From Myotis daubentonii (Eukaryota; Chordata; Mammalia; Chiroptera; Vespertilionidae), in assembly GCF_963259705.1 (NCBI RefSeq), contig NC_081842.1, positions 178,997,849 to 179,061,848 on the forward strand: a DNA stretch of 64,000 bases, read 5' to 3'. Positions 21,906-32,733 of this stretch are shown here, in pieces (the first letter of the stretch is position 1; each line of letters starts with the position of its first letter). Under the pieces are notes generated by a model, which saw nothing but the letters and a program-made list of their open reading frames with translations, searched no databases and was not told the origin of the DNA. The position numbers and the translations under genes were made by a program.

Positions 21906-22876
21906 CCAACCCCCCACTTTGTATAAACACTTGTTATTCATTTCCATTTAGTGATTCTTGCTAAACTGACTTTGCTAAAGGTTGGCTTGGTAAGCCAAGG
22001 TCAGGGCCCAAGGTGAAGGCATAGTAGAGAAGAGGGTTCAGAGGAGCCTGACTAAAGTTTCATCAAGGAGAGAGTCGCTGTTACCCGCCATCATTCCTAG
22101 ATGAAAAGTACCTGGGGAGGAAGCATGCCCAGGCTATTGCTTTACCCAAACTCAGCCTTTCACCCAGTGCCTAATGCCCAGTAGGGCTCGTAAAGATTCA
22201 TGGAGTGATCATATAGTGAATATTAGTGCCTGTAAGGAATAGACTTACTAAATGGAACCTGATGGTTAGGACCAACACATAGTATACCTGGATGACACCT
22301 GTGGACAGCTGGACATGGTGCCTCCTGAGTCTCTCTTTGCAACAAGCAGAGTCCTCATGGGTCTGAACTCAGGATTGAACATCTGGGCAGTCTATGTAGA
22401 TAGGACAGCTGGTAGCCATACGTTGGGGAGGAGGCACCTGGACATGACATATTCATATACTATGCCTTAAGGAGCTACGTATATGCAAAGGTTTTGTTGA
22501 GTCGAGAGAAGGCTAAAGCCTTCATTTTCAAATTCTTAATTCTAAATTTAACTTCTTAAAAGCAAATAATTCAGAATATTAAATAATCTATGTACTTGGT
22601 ACCTTCCTATAATGTTGTCCTCTGGAACCATCTTAACCTCCCACATAAATTTCTTTGAATGGTATCCATTACATCCCAGCTTTGTTCTGAATACTCTTCT
22701 ATATCAAATTGTATGAAAGGAATTTTCTTTTTGTATATCCACCCTCAATTTATATATGAAGAAACATATGTTTATTGAGGGCACAGGTCTTTCCTAAGGT
22801 CAGAGAATAAGTGCATGGAAGAATCAAAAGTTGGATGCCAAAGTCCTGACCTCATCCCTGTGCTACATTATCTTTA

Positions 22877-22880
<4 letters not shown>
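21906..22880. other. Unique sequence, no gene
   Basis: No gene, RNA gene or clear transposon. A decayed MIR-like piece may lie at 22750-22870 ('gaagaaacatatgtttatt', 'ggtcagagaataagtgcatg'). Confidence 0.45.

Positions 22881-22938
<58 letters not shown>
22881..22938 (+). repeat. (CT)n microsatellite
   Basis: About 29 uninterrupted CT units. Confidence 0.97.
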
Positions 22939-22941
<3 letters not shown>

Positions 22942-23419
22942 TTAAGAGACTAATAGTCACCCGCCATGTAGTCATTTGACTAAGTGCCTTGATCAAACTT
23001 ATTCTGGTAGTGGGAGAGCACAATATTTTTTAAATTAAGGTACTGAGTTACACAAGGTCTGGATAGGCACCATCAAGATTTAAATTTCTCCAGCTGTCTG
23101 TCTATCCAACAACTGGCTTTCTTTATTAGTCTCCAGTGTGAGTTTACTTTCCACACTTCTGCTGAGCTGGTAACTTGGAAGTGCATTATCTCTCTGTCAA
23201 TTCCAGGTCTGCTCATCTCCTCTTCACACAGATTTGTGAAGGTGCTTAGAGCTTTATTGAAGGAGCCATTAGTGCTCCTGGATCAATTACGGGGTCATCA
23301 TTATCATTGGGAAAGAAGCCCACTGCTGGGTTATGTTCACCAAACCCCATTCCAAGTTTAAAAAACGTACCTGCCTACAATAAGGAAGGTGGCAGGGGAA
23401 AGGGAGAAAGCAGTGGACT

Positions 23420-23530
23420 TGTGGTGGGAAGACTGGGTTTTAATAGAAGAGCTATGGAGCTCTTAGTAGCTCTGTAGCCCGGGACAAGTGATTAGACTTG
23501 CTTGTGCTTTAGATCCATCATTTATGAAAA
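23420..23530 (-). repeat. Degenerate MIR-like fragment
   Basis: 'agactgggttttaatagaa' and 'cccgggacaagtgattagac' are consistent with minus MIR. Confidence 0.5.
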
Positions 23531-23599
23531 CCAAGGAAGGGTTGGAAGTAAGGCTTATACCCCACCCTCAGCCCCCACCCCTTTCAGTCCCCTACAGGA

Positions 23600-23750
23600 A
23601 GGAGGAGCTCAATATCTGAGATATCGGTAATGCATTTATAGTGGCATCAGTTGGGAAGTGCTTCAAACTGATTATTAAAAAGCAGGCACTCCAAGGAAGG
23701 GTAATAGGCTAATTACCGAACATTTCAGGCCCTCAAAGTGAAGCTCCAAG
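23600..23750. promoter_or_regulatory. Candidate conserved non-coding element
   Basis: Unique AT-rich block with 'gatatcggtaatgcattta', 'caaactgattattaaaaag' and 'ataggctaattaccgaacat' (TAATTA core with a nearby CpG). It has the look of an enhancer but conservation cannot be tested from this sequence. Confidence 0.25.
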
Positions 23751-23839
23751 GCCCTTCCACGGTCTTATCCTAGCTGGGAACAACACAAGATCCATCATGT
23801 ATGGAACATCTATATTGGCAACATGCTTCTCATAACATC

Positions 23840-23940
23840 ATCTCACATTCTGACAACAACTCTGCAAACTAACAAACAAAGCACTAACATCTCCATTTCA
23901 CAGCTAAGAAAACTAATGCTCATAGCGCTATGCCTAATCT
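23840..23940 (+). repeat. MIR SINE fragment
   Basis: 'ctcacattctgacaacaact' then 'aacatctccatttcacagct' then 'aagaaaactaatgctcata'; plus-orientation MIR. Confidence 0.7.
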
Positions 23941-23944
23941 TTTT

Positions 23945-24095
23945 CCTATTATCACCTTCTTCAGCTTAGTTCCAGTCTCTCTCATCTCACCCTGCATGGC
24001 ATTTATTCATTCACTCACCTGACCCCTAAGGCACACTTTGAGGCTGTGCACATAGTAGGTGCTCATTAAAAGCTTGTGAAGTAAATGAGGGAGCA
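23945..24095 (+). mobile_element. L2 LINE 3' end
   Basis: 'tgtgcacatagtaggtgctc' followed by 'attaaaagcttgtgaagtaa', the L2 terminal pattern. Confidence 0.65.
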
Positions 24096-24399
24096 TATGC
24101 TACCTTTCTATCTGGTGATTTGACCAGGCAGACCCTGGAGTGTGGGGAATGGCTGGAACCCATTTTAGGAATTAGTTCTTTGTCCAGCTATAGGTGATAA
24201 AGGGGACTATTTCCCATTGGGCAAGACCCACAGTGAAGTGGTCAGAGATTTCTGCACTGAGTGATGGCATAGTGGCAGCATTGTGGTCCAGGGGTAATTT
24301 CAGGACTGGGTACTCACAGCAAGTTTAAGACTGGTTAGCTGAGGAAGTGAGTCCTCAGAGGCTGTCAGGGTGGCTAGAAGCTGAGTGCATCTACTAGAC

Positions 24400-24695
24400 C
24401 AGCAGTTCTCAACCTGTGGGTTGTGACCCCTTTGGGGGTCGAATGACCCTTTCACAGGGGTCGCCTAAGACCATCGGAAAACACATATATTGTTTTTGTG
24501 ATTAATCACTATGCTTTATGTTCAGTTTGTAACAATGAAAATACGTCCTGCATATCAGATATTTACATTACAATCCATAACAGTAGCAAAATTACAGTTA
24601 TAAAGTAGCAATGAAAATAATTTTATGGTTGGGGTCACCACAACATGAGGAACTGTATTAAAGGGTCGCAGCATTAGGAAGATTGGAAACCACTG
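24400..24695 (+). mobile_element. SPIN-type non-autonomous hAT element
   Basis: Starts CAGCAGTTCTCAACCTGTGG and ends near-complementary with a perfect 8-bp TSD tactagac (24392-24399, 24696-24703). Internal blocks 'gtcgcctaagaccatcgga', 'ttacagttataaagtagca', 'ttatggttggggtcaccaca' and 'tattaaagggtcgcagcatt' match what I remember of the SPIN (SPACE INVADERS) family, known for horizontal transfer among tetrapods including vesper bats. No transposase here. Related rodent URR1 elements share these ends, so the exact family needs a database check. Confidence 0.88.
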
Positions 24696-24747
24696 TACTA
24701 GACTCTTTTCTGCATTCTAGGAGCTGGGGACATACCGAAGCCCCCAG

Positions 24748-25192
24748 TGTTTTGTTTAGGTTTTGTTTTGAAGCATAGTAACCTCCATCTTGTGTAAAAA
24801 CTGCTGTTTGAAATTTTAACCCTGCTATTTTGGCTTCTGTAAATACTTGCTTGCTTAAATAATAGGGAAAAATAAGACTACTCCCATTGCAGAGAGGCCA
24901 TAACTATCCTCAGACAGAGTTGTCAGTGCTGGCGCCAGACCAGGCCTTGAGATATGATCTCACAGCCCTGTCCCAGCACACAGGACTTTTTCTCAAAAGG
25001 CCCAGAAGTCTCATTCCAAATTTGGAAGACAAAGAGCTGAAAAAAGTATAAATAGGGAAGACTTCCACCATGTTGGGGCCCAGAATTTGACAGAGACATT
25101 CTACTCTGAGCCTGCTAGTGCTAGCATATAATAAAAGACCCCAAATTAATTTGGCTTATTGATTAAGGCGTCTTCTGATTTACAATATAACA
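24748..25192 (+). mobile_element. Probable solo LTR of an endogenous retrovirus
   Basis: A candidate LTR running from TGTTTTG (24748) to an ...ATATAACA end (25192). It holds a TATA-like 'gtataaataggg' near 25047, a poly-A signal AATAAAA near 25131 and a short R/U5-like tail, in LTR order. No gag, pol or env sequence lies on either side, which suggests a solo LTR. I could not find a matching TSD, so both boundaries are approximate and the family is unknown. Confidence 0.5.
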
Positions 25193-25830
25193 GTTTTGGG
25201 AGGTGAGGGTAGTCAGATGCCTCAGTTGTGGAAGGAGGAGGGAGAACCTCAGGAAATAAGTTGGGTCTCCCATCTCTACTGAACCAGTCAGTATGGAGAT
25301 GTCCCAAGTCATGTCTTTCCATCCCGCCCCCCAACCCTCTTCAGCATGTTTGCATTTAAAAAGGCTCACTGAGAAACAACTAGTTCCACTCAAAGGAATG
25401 AATATCTAATTGGATGCCTTTCAGATCCTTGGAAAGAAAGTGAGTGAGATCCTTTGTGATGTTAGGTCCTTCCAGCAAACCCTGTTGAGGCCACTGTTTT
25501 TGGCTGTTTAGGTTGGGCTCTATACAACTATATGTGGCACCCTTGAATAGCAACTTGGAGGAATGTGTTTTCTGGAAGAAAATTTGCTGGATTGTCATTC
25601 TATATGCACAGTGAACAGAATTTGCACTGCAAAATAAGCTGAATCGCCCCAGAATTTCCTTTTCTCCTTCTACATGGAGCTAAATTCTTGTATTGTTCAA
25701 GGATCAATTTAATTGCTGATGCTTCTGAAGTTCTCCCTGAAGGCCAACTCCATCCCCATGGAATTAACCATCCCCCTCCTTTCTTGGTGTTCCTGGAGTG
25801 ACTTATTTGCCTAGGTTTCACACTGATGTG
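25193..25830. other. Unique sequence, no gene
   Basis: Minus-strand open frames of 62-80 codons (25146-25842) overlap in different frames and have no recognisable domains. Confidence 0.5.
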
Positions 25831-25839
25831 ATTCCCGAC

Positions 25840-26165
25840 CAACTCTACAGCTCATTTCTCGGTACCCTTTCCTGTCAGTTATGCTGTAGCAATGCTATCC
25901 CCGCTTCCACACACACAGCAAAAACACCTCTCCCCCAAGTGCTGCTTCATATTTCTCTGGCGATGCACAGGCTGCTCCCTCCATCTGGAAGTCCTTTTCC
26001 CCACTCGCTTCCTGGCTCACTTTCAGGCATATTCCAAGACTTGGCTCTAGCCTAAGGCAGGGACTACAGCTGTATGATTCACCAGTGCTTTCCAAGCTCC
26101 TGGCATGCCACCTGGAATGTAGTAGAAAGTCAGGGAATACCAGTTGCATCTATGAATGAATGGAT
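25840..26165 (+). mobile_element. L2 LINE fragment
   Basis: Plus-orientation L2 blocks: 'cacaggctgctccctccatc', 'tggaagtccttttccccac', 'caggcatattccaagacttg', then 'tatgaatgaatgg'. Confidence 0.65.
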
Positions 26166-26169
26166 CTTC

Positions 26170-26440
26170 TCCAAGAAACATTTTCTCTGATATTCATCCC
26201 CCAGTCTGAGATGGGTGTCAGTCCTCTCTGCTCTGTGCCATTCTGTTTATCTTCTCAGTTACCGCTTTATGCTGAAAAGTGTGTCTGTCTAGCTTCTTCA
26301 CTCCTCCCCAACCTCTAGTTTCTCACTTTGTCAAGGGCAGGGGTTGAGTTTCATTCATCTTTAGACATCAGTGACTAGTCAAGTGCCTGTTGTGCAGAGG
26401 GCCCTAAATCAATGCTGAATAATAAATAATGGAATTGAAC
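26170..26440 (+). mobile_element. L2 LINE fragment, second copy
   Basis: 'tctctgatattcatccccca', 'caagggcaggggttgagttt', 'agtcaagtgcctgttgtgca' and 'caatgctgaataataaataa'; a tandem neighbour of the previous L2 piece, either a second copy or a rearranged one. Confidence 0.65.
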
Positions 26441-26589
26441 TATATGATTGCTACTCTTAAGACATTGCATGATGTTAAATAATTTTCTCTCTCATTGACT
26501 TGGAGCTCCCAGTACCACACACAGTGCCTTATACATACTCAAAATATGGCTATTATTTGATTTGGGAAGTAAATGACCTCTTGGAGTGG

Positions 26590-26720
26590 AGAGAACACTA
26601 GTTGGATAGTCAGCTTCTCATCCTGATGTTGTCACATGGCAACTGGGGAGCTTGGGAGAGTCAGTGAGGCTCTTTGAAACTCAGTCTTCTAATCTGCCAA
26701 GTGGATATACAAATTTTCTC
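26590..26720 (-). repeat. MIR SINE fragment
   Basis: 'cagtcttctaatctgccaag' after 'gggagagtcagtgaggctct' fits minus-orientation MIR. Confidence 0.55.
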
Positions 26721-27925
26721 CTATCTTAGTTTAGTTTTCCCATAAGTAGGCTCTCAGACAAGGGCTTGGGTTATGTAGTTTATTTGGGAGGTGGTCTTGG
26801 GAAGCACCAGTGAGGGAGTAGGAAAAGGGAGATGAATGAGAGACAAGACAATATCATGTACTTCAGTGATGGGCTGCTGCAGTAGATAGAGCGGGCCCAG
26901 TACTGCGGGGGATGCTCTGAGAAACTTTGCAGAAGGTGCTTCAACTGTGGCTAGAGATGAGCTGGAAGCTGGGAGTGTGGCTCATGACCCTCATTCCCCA
27001 TTGACTGAAGATTGCTCCTGGGAGTAAACTTCCTCCCAGTTCTGCAGCCAAGCAAACTGCACTAGGTGCTGCAGAAACCCTCAGGCACAGGAGCAAAGAG
27101 ATGCAGGGACTTGAGATGGGAAGCTGTTTGTATGCCAGAAACTGACCACCACAGATACAGGTGGTCTCAGAGGTGGGCTGAGGAGAAACAGGTGATGCAT
27201 GCACAGCACCTGTGCATCAGCTCGTAGTGTCCATATGCTTAGAAGGGAAGATGCTTTGTCAGCTTAACACACATTAAAGGTGAGGTATTTAAAATGTACT
27301 TTCTTTTTTTACATTTCAACATTTTCTTCAAAACTTCACTTTGCTCTTTCCATTTCTCTCCTATCTTCTCCCCAGTGGACTATTTTTGTGGATTAGTCTA
27401 ATCAAATCCAGTTGCTTTGCTCCTGAAGGGTCCTCGCAGAACCCACAGAACACTGGTGACACTGTTTCTCCAGGGAACCTGGGACCTCGAATAATGAGAG
27501 CTCACTCAGTACTCTTCTCTTCTGAGAGCCAGCTCCTTCTCCTGCCCTGTTACCCACATAGGTGGGGCCTGACCAGCACGTGGGCACTGGGGAGGGCTGA
27601 GTCTTTCCTCCACAGAGAGAGGTCTACAGCAGGGTGCTCTGATCACAGATCCTCCCTACCTGAGAGTCCTGAAATCTGGAAAGATCATCATTACACAGCT
27701 TTCCCTTGAATGTCAGCTCCGTGGCAAGGGCACCTTAAAGTCCTTACAATGAGGTTTACGTGTAGCTTGTTCAAGGAATTCTCTGCATGTTGCTGGTTTT
27801 GAGATCTTTTCTCTAGCAAATCAGCTCTAGTTTTAAGTATAGAATTAAATATTCTGGGAATGGACTGACCTACTCAATAGAACTTTTCAATTGTAATTAT
27901 AACTACTTGATCTTTTTAGAGAAAG
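26721..27925. other. Unique sequence, no gene
   Basis: A 122-codon plus frame (27341-27709) begins MLFPFLSYLLPSGLF, hydrophobic by pyrimidine bias, without a known domain. No repeat ends. Confidence 0.5.
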
Positions 27926-27929
27926 AAAA

Positions 27930-28205
27930 GTCTTAAATATTCATATGCTTTGATCCATAACTTTATTTCTTGGCATGTATTATAAGGAAATACTCCAATA
28001 TGAAATGCTTTCCACACTGAGATGTGTGTCACAGAATTATTTGTAAATTTAATGATGTCTCGCAACAGGGTGGTGGTTAAATTTTGTGGAGAGTTTGTAA
28101 TAGTGTGGGGAAAAATTGTGTTATCGCCATGTTCAGAGTAAACATATGTATGTGAAAAATGACTGGAAGGAAATACAGCAATGGTTATTGTTGCTGTGGT
28201 AAATA
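27930..28205 (+). mobile_element. L1M-type LINE 3' end
   Basis: Blocks 'gctttgatccataacttta', 'ataaggaaatactccaatat', 'gactggaaggaaatacagca' match the old L1M 3' end; same class as 2750-3120. Confidence 0.7.
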
Positions 28206-28223
28206 GGCAATGACCCCACTTCT

Positions 28224-28436
28224 TTTTTAAAAAAATATGTTTTTATTGGTTCTAGAGTGAGGAAGCAAGAGAGATAGATAGAAACATCGATGAGAGAGAA
28301 ACATTAATTGGCTGCCTCCTGCATGACCCCTACTGGGAAATCAAGCCCACAACCTCGGCATGTGCCTCGACCAGGAATCGAACCAGTGACCTCTTGGCTC
28401 ATGGATCAACATTCAACCACTGAGCCACACCAGTCA
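28224..28436 (-). mobile_element. Ves SINE
   Basis: Minus-strand Ves with an 18-bp TSD starting ggcaatgaccccacttct (28206-28223) and repeated with one change at 28437-28454. It sits at the end of the L1M fragment. Confidence 0.94.
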
Positions 28437-28454
28437 GGCAATGACCCTACTTCT

Positions 28455-29780
28455 GGCTGCACATCAAAGCCCCCTGGCCAGCAAGTGAAAAACGTAGGAA
28501 ACCAGGTTTAATCCTCAGAGTTTTGGTAAGTCAGGTGGAGCCCTGGAGTCTCCAGTTTTGATCCCCTTTCCTGTGATCCTTACTCAGTTTATCCATAGAG
28601 CAGCATTGGGAAGCTACTGTCATTTGGGGACTTGGAGATCTTTTTTCTGTATCATAAGTGTTTTGTACTGTTGCCAAATTATTTTTATGATTGGAAAATG
28701 CAAAAGCACGTGTGAATTTAAGTGTTCAGCAATATGGAAATGGCCGCCTTCCAATTCTGTAATCTCTTGTCTTTCAACTTTAAGAGTTTCTCTTCCTACT
28801 TCATAATGATGATTTTAGAGGTTACATATTATTCTGCCTAGTGTATATACTTTAACTCATTAACCAGTCCTTTTCTCTGGAAGAAGTGTCACTGAAGGAA
28901 TGGCTGAAGAAATTTAGAAATTTTTGTTGTAAGAGCAAAGGTATCTAAAAATAGACAGAGTAAGTCTTAAGGAGCAAATATATTTCCCCTGGACCCAGCA
29001 GGTAACACCGTGACCAGTGAGTGGAAGTTACCATTAGATAAATGATAGTTTTCAAAGCTACACTTGGCACATACTTGGTCAAGGTGTTTTAAAAAGGGTG
29101 TCAGATATTTGAGATTATTTCTGTTTACTCCTGACAGCTCTAAGGTCTTTCCAGCCCCAATATGTCCTGAAATCAGTGATTCCTTTTCTTCCCCCTACTT
29201 ACCCAGAATACATTGCTACTCACCCTGGGCAAGACTATTTGCAAGGCTAATACAATCAAAATTTTACTCAACTGATTGTGGTTTATTCCAAACAGTGCTT
29301 AATTCAAAGCAACAGCTCATCCCCAGCTGAGTTGGGCCCTATTGTTCCTGGGTGAAAATAAAGAAAGAAACAAACAAACCCGATATATGAAAATCCAAAC
29401 ATAAGCAAATAAATTAAGGGAATAATTATTTTCAGAACAAAAGGATTCCCCTCTAACATGAGCTCTCTTATACATCTGCAGTGTAAGCTCTCTTACACGA
29501 CTGCTGGTGAGAGCTGGAGTCCTGGAGGACCGCCTCTCCCTGCCCTGAAAGCCAGTTAGGACCCTGGTGAATAAAATTTTTACAAGTTGTACCCAGTGAT
29601 AAGAGCAGAACAGGGGAAGGTGAACAACAGATCTGGATGCCAGTGGGCACCATGCCTGGCATAACAACTAGGAAACTAGAATTGTAAAATGGGAGTTCTA
29701 ATTCAGAACTGGTGACCCCAAAGCCCTCTAGCGCAAGGATGAAAACAGTAATTTTTAAAAAAGTAATAAAAACAACAACA
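28455..29780. other. Unique sequence, no gene
   Basis: Open frames of up to 116 codons (29317-29667) overlap in several frames without domains. 28640-28860 may be a decayed LINE but cannot be assigned. Confidence 0.45.
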
Positions 29781-29805
29781 GCTAATATTTATTAGTTACT
29801 TTTTA

Positions 29806-30025
29806 AAAATATGTTTTTATTGATTTCAAAGAGAGGAAGGGAGAGGGAGAGAGAGATAGAAACATCAATGATAAGAGAGAATCATTATCGGCTACCTCCT
29901 GTAAGCCCTCCTCCACCCCCCAGGGAATCGAGCCTGCAACCCTGCAATATGCCCTGACCAAGAAGCTAACTGTGACCTCCTGGTTCATAGGTCGATGCTC
30001 AACCACTGAGCCACACCAACAGGGC
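29806..30025 (-). mobile_element. Ves SINE inside MIR
   Basis: Minus-strand Ves with a 16-bp perfect TSD tattagttacttttta (29790-29805, 30026-30041) made of MIR sequence. Confidence 0.95.
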
Positions 30026-30115
30026 TATTAGTTACTTTTTATAGTTACTTTCTGTTCTAAATACTTTACATATACAAATTTAGTTAATGCTCACAACAGC
30101 CCTATAAAGTACTTT

Positions 30116-30726
30116 AAAAAATTATTTATTATTTAAAATATTACATATGTCTCCTTTTCCCCCCATTGACCCCTCCCCAGACACTCCCACCCCCCAGCAC
30201 ATGCCCTCACCCCCCTAATGTCTGTGTCCATTGGTTATGTTTATATGCATGCATATAAGTCCTTTGGTTGATCTCTTACCACCCGCCCCCCCTCCCCCCA
30301 CACACACAGCCTGCCTTCCCTCTGAGGTGTGAGTCTGTTCCATGCTTCTATGACTCTGGTTCTATTTTTGTTCATCAGTTTATGTTGTTCATTATATTCC
30401 ACAAGTGAGTGAGATCATGTGATATTTATTTATCTTTCTCCGACTGGAAAATTTAGCTTAGCATAATGCTCCATGCTGTTGTGAATGGTAAGAGTTCTTT
30501 CTTTCTTACAGCAGCATAGTATTCCATTGTGCAAATGTACCACAGTTTTTTAATCCACTCATCTTCTGATGGGCACTTAGGCTGTTTCCAAATCTTAGCT
30601 ATTGTAAATTGTGCTGCTATGAACATAGGGGTACATATGTCCTTTCTGATTGGTACTTCTGATTTCTTGGGATATATTTTTAGAAGTGGGATTACTGGGT
30701 CCAATGATAGTTCCACTTTTAATTTT
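30116..30726 (-). mobile_element. L1 3' end (5'-truncated) inside MIR
   Basis: Same L1 lineage as 3205-7754: 3' UTR with 'gtctgtgtccattggttatg' and C-rich runs (30285-30299), then the ORF2 C-terminal region (minus frame 30453-30716 containing [16 protein letters not shown]). TSD cctataaagtacttt (30101-30115) versus cctataaaatacttt (30727-30741). Truncation falls at the ORF2 position MELSLDPVIPLL. Confidence 0.92.
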
Positions 30727-30899
30727 CCTATAAAATACTTTCTATTTACAGATGAGGAAGTGGGAGACTCAGAGAGGTTAAGTAATTTTCTCTGGGCTAC
30801 ACAGTTAGCAAATGGCTGAGCCTATCCTTGAACATAGGCAGCTTGGCTTAAAAGCCCCCAGGCTTAACAATGCTATACTACTCAGCCTGAAGTCCTATG

Positions 30900-31095
30900 C
30901 CCTTACCCAATAGCTGTTTGACTTTGAAAAATAAAATTCTTACCAATTTCTCTAATTGTCAACTTCTTTACTTTGGAAAAACTAATAATACCTATTTCAC
31001 TGAGCTGTTGTGAAGTTAAATGACAGAATACATGTAGACTATGAGCACAATGCCTGGCACACAGACAACATTAAAAATAAACTGGGATTTCTACA
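30900..31095 (-). repeat. MIR SINE
   Basis: Minus-orientation MIR: 'taatacctatttcactgagc', 'tgttgtgaagttaaatgac', 'caatgcctggcacacagaca'. It lies tail-to-tail with the preceding plus-orientation MIR. Confidence 0.75.
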
Positions 31096-31269
31096 CCGTA
31101 ATTGATATCCCTGCCATCAGAAAGGAAAGCACATGAGGGAATCCTAGGGCAGATCTAGTTCAGGTTCCCCTGTTTTCCTCGGCTCTCCTCCACCCCCTGG
31201 TTCCTGGATCAGGGCCTCCTTAGGGCTCAGAACCACCACTCAGTGTCTCTCTTTGACATTTCATGGCCA

Positions 31270-31480
31270 TGCTCCCCCTTAATGCAGACAACATTGTCGA
31301 GATAATGGATTTTCTTGAACTAATGAGAATGTGTCCATCTCTTGCTATTGCTGAGTCCCAGCGCAATGTTTACAATGAGAAGGGATTCATTTTGTGACAT
31401 TTTAATGCCATCTGGTATCATCGAAGGTCTAAGTATGCATCTATCTCAAAACTGTTTCTTAGTTTCAGGGGAACCAAATT
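31270..31480. promoter_or_regulatory. Candidate conserved non-coding element
   Basis: Unique block with CpG-containing 'acattgtcgagataatgga', 'agcgcaatgtttacaatgag' and 'tggtatcatcgaaggtctaa'. GTTTACA resembles a forkhead site. Inference only. Confidence 0.25.
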
Positions 31481-31564
31481 CCCTGAGGTCCACCCTTCAT
31501 TTCTCCATCCTTAAGCTATAGTGTCCTAACAATAAAATGGAGCGAGGGCTCCTAAGGTAGTGGT

Positions 31565-31745
31565 GAGAGTTAAATGAGATAGTAGAAGACAATCCTATTG
31601 AGTAGATTCTATTATTAGCCTCATTTTTGCAGATGAGGAATCTGAGACCTAGTCAGATGAATTATTTTGTCCAAGGTTACAGAACTAATACGTGTCAGAG
31701 TCATAATTTGAACTCAAGATCGCCTGGGTCCAAAGTGAAAAAGAT
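31565..31745 (+). repeat. MIR SINE
   Basis: 'tattattagcctcatttttg', 'cagatgaggaatctgagacc', 'aatttgaactcaagatcgcc'; plus MIR, followed at once by a minus MIR-like 'ggcctcagtttccttgtgt'. Confidence 0.8.
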
Positions 31746-31935
31746 GTAGTAGTCCTTCTGGGCCTCAGTTTCCTTGTGTGGATTCTTTCCATTCTAAACT
31801 TTTATGATATCAGACAATTTAGGTCCCAAAGATCTACAGAGGAGGGGAAAACAGAGACTCCTACAGTAACCCAGAAATCTCATGGACCTTCTCTTCTCAG
31901 AGGTTGAGGTAAACTTGGCTCAACCTACCAGTCTT

Positions 31936-32166
31936 TTTTTTTTTAATATTTTTTAAAATATATTTCATTGATTTTTTACAGAGAGGAAAGGAGAGAGATA
32001 GAGAGTCAGAAACATCGATGAGAGAGAAACATCGATCAGCTGCCTCCTGCACATCCCCTACTGGGGATGTGCCTGCAACCCAGGTACATGCCCTTGACCG
32101 GAATCGAACCTGGGACCTTTCAGTCCGCAGGCCGACGCTCTATCCACTGAGCCAAACCGGTTTTGG
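31936..32166 (-). mobile_element. Ves SINE (young-looking copy)
   Basis: Minus-strand Ves with a perfect 15-bp TSD caacctaccagtctt (31921-31935, 32167-32181). The A and B boxes are intact and the head is close to the copies at 4936 and 16901, consistent with a recent subfamily. Confidence 0.95.
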
Positions 32167-32198
32167 CAACCTACCAGTCTTATAGCTTGTGAGAGTCG

Positions 32199-32420
32199 CA
32201 GCCGTGGGCAAACTACGGCCCGCGGGCCGGATCCGGCCCATTTGAAATGAATAAAACTAAAAAAAAAAAAAAAAAAAAGACCGTACCCTTTTATGTAATG
32301 ATGTTTACTTTGAATTTACATTAGTTCACACAAACACTCCATCCATGCTTTTGTTCCGGCCCTCCGGTCCAGTTTAAGAACCCATTGTGGCCCTCGAGTC
32401 AAAAAGTTTGCCCACCCTTG
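32199..32420. mobile_element. Non-autonomous hAT-type element with internal poly-A
   Basis: Inverted ends 'cagccgtgggcaaacta' and the complement of 'caagggtgggcaaacttttt', GC-rich sub-terminal 'cggcccgcgggccggatcc', and an internal A run at about 32260-32278. The arrangement is that of bat nhAT elements. No matching 8-bp TSD (gagagtcg versus gtctagtg), so one end may be altered. Confidence 0.75.
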
Positions 32421-32733
32421 GTCTAGTGCCTTCCCCAGAACTTCTGTGAAGTCCTGACTTAATTTAGTGTATGCTACCCTCTGCCTCTGCTGCTCCATTA
32501 GTCTTGAAACTGATACCATAATTCAAAACCCCACCCTTTGCAGGATTCCAGAGGTGATTCAGTCCTTCCTAACACATCATATTTGTCGTTTTCCTGAAAA
32601 TTTTTGAGTCATGATGTGGAGTCTATTCATGGCCACTGAGTGCCCATACCACACATTTGTGCAAATTAGAAAAAACAACAACAACATATCCCCATCAACA
32701 CCTGAGGCTAATTAGAAAAGGGACCCTCTAGGT

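Larger units (their letters stand above)
29780..30895 (+). repeat. MIR SINE split twice by later insertions
   Basis: One MIR read in three pieces: 'gctaatatttattagttac' (29781-29805), 'gttctaaatactttacatat' to 'aacagccctataaagtactt' (30026-30115), and 'tttacagatgaggaagtggg' to 'gaggttaagtaattttctct' and beyond (30742-30895). A Ves SINE and an L1 end, each with its own TSD, separate the pieces. Confidence 0.85.

Noticed and set aside
27341..27709. 122-codon frame with a possible signal peptide
   Set aside because: Hydrophobic start reflects pyrimidine-rich DNA; no exon-like boundaries or domain found.
32199..32420. CpG-island-like GC patch 'cggcccgcgggccgg'
   Set aside because: It is the sub-terminal part of a hAT element, too short for a CpG island.
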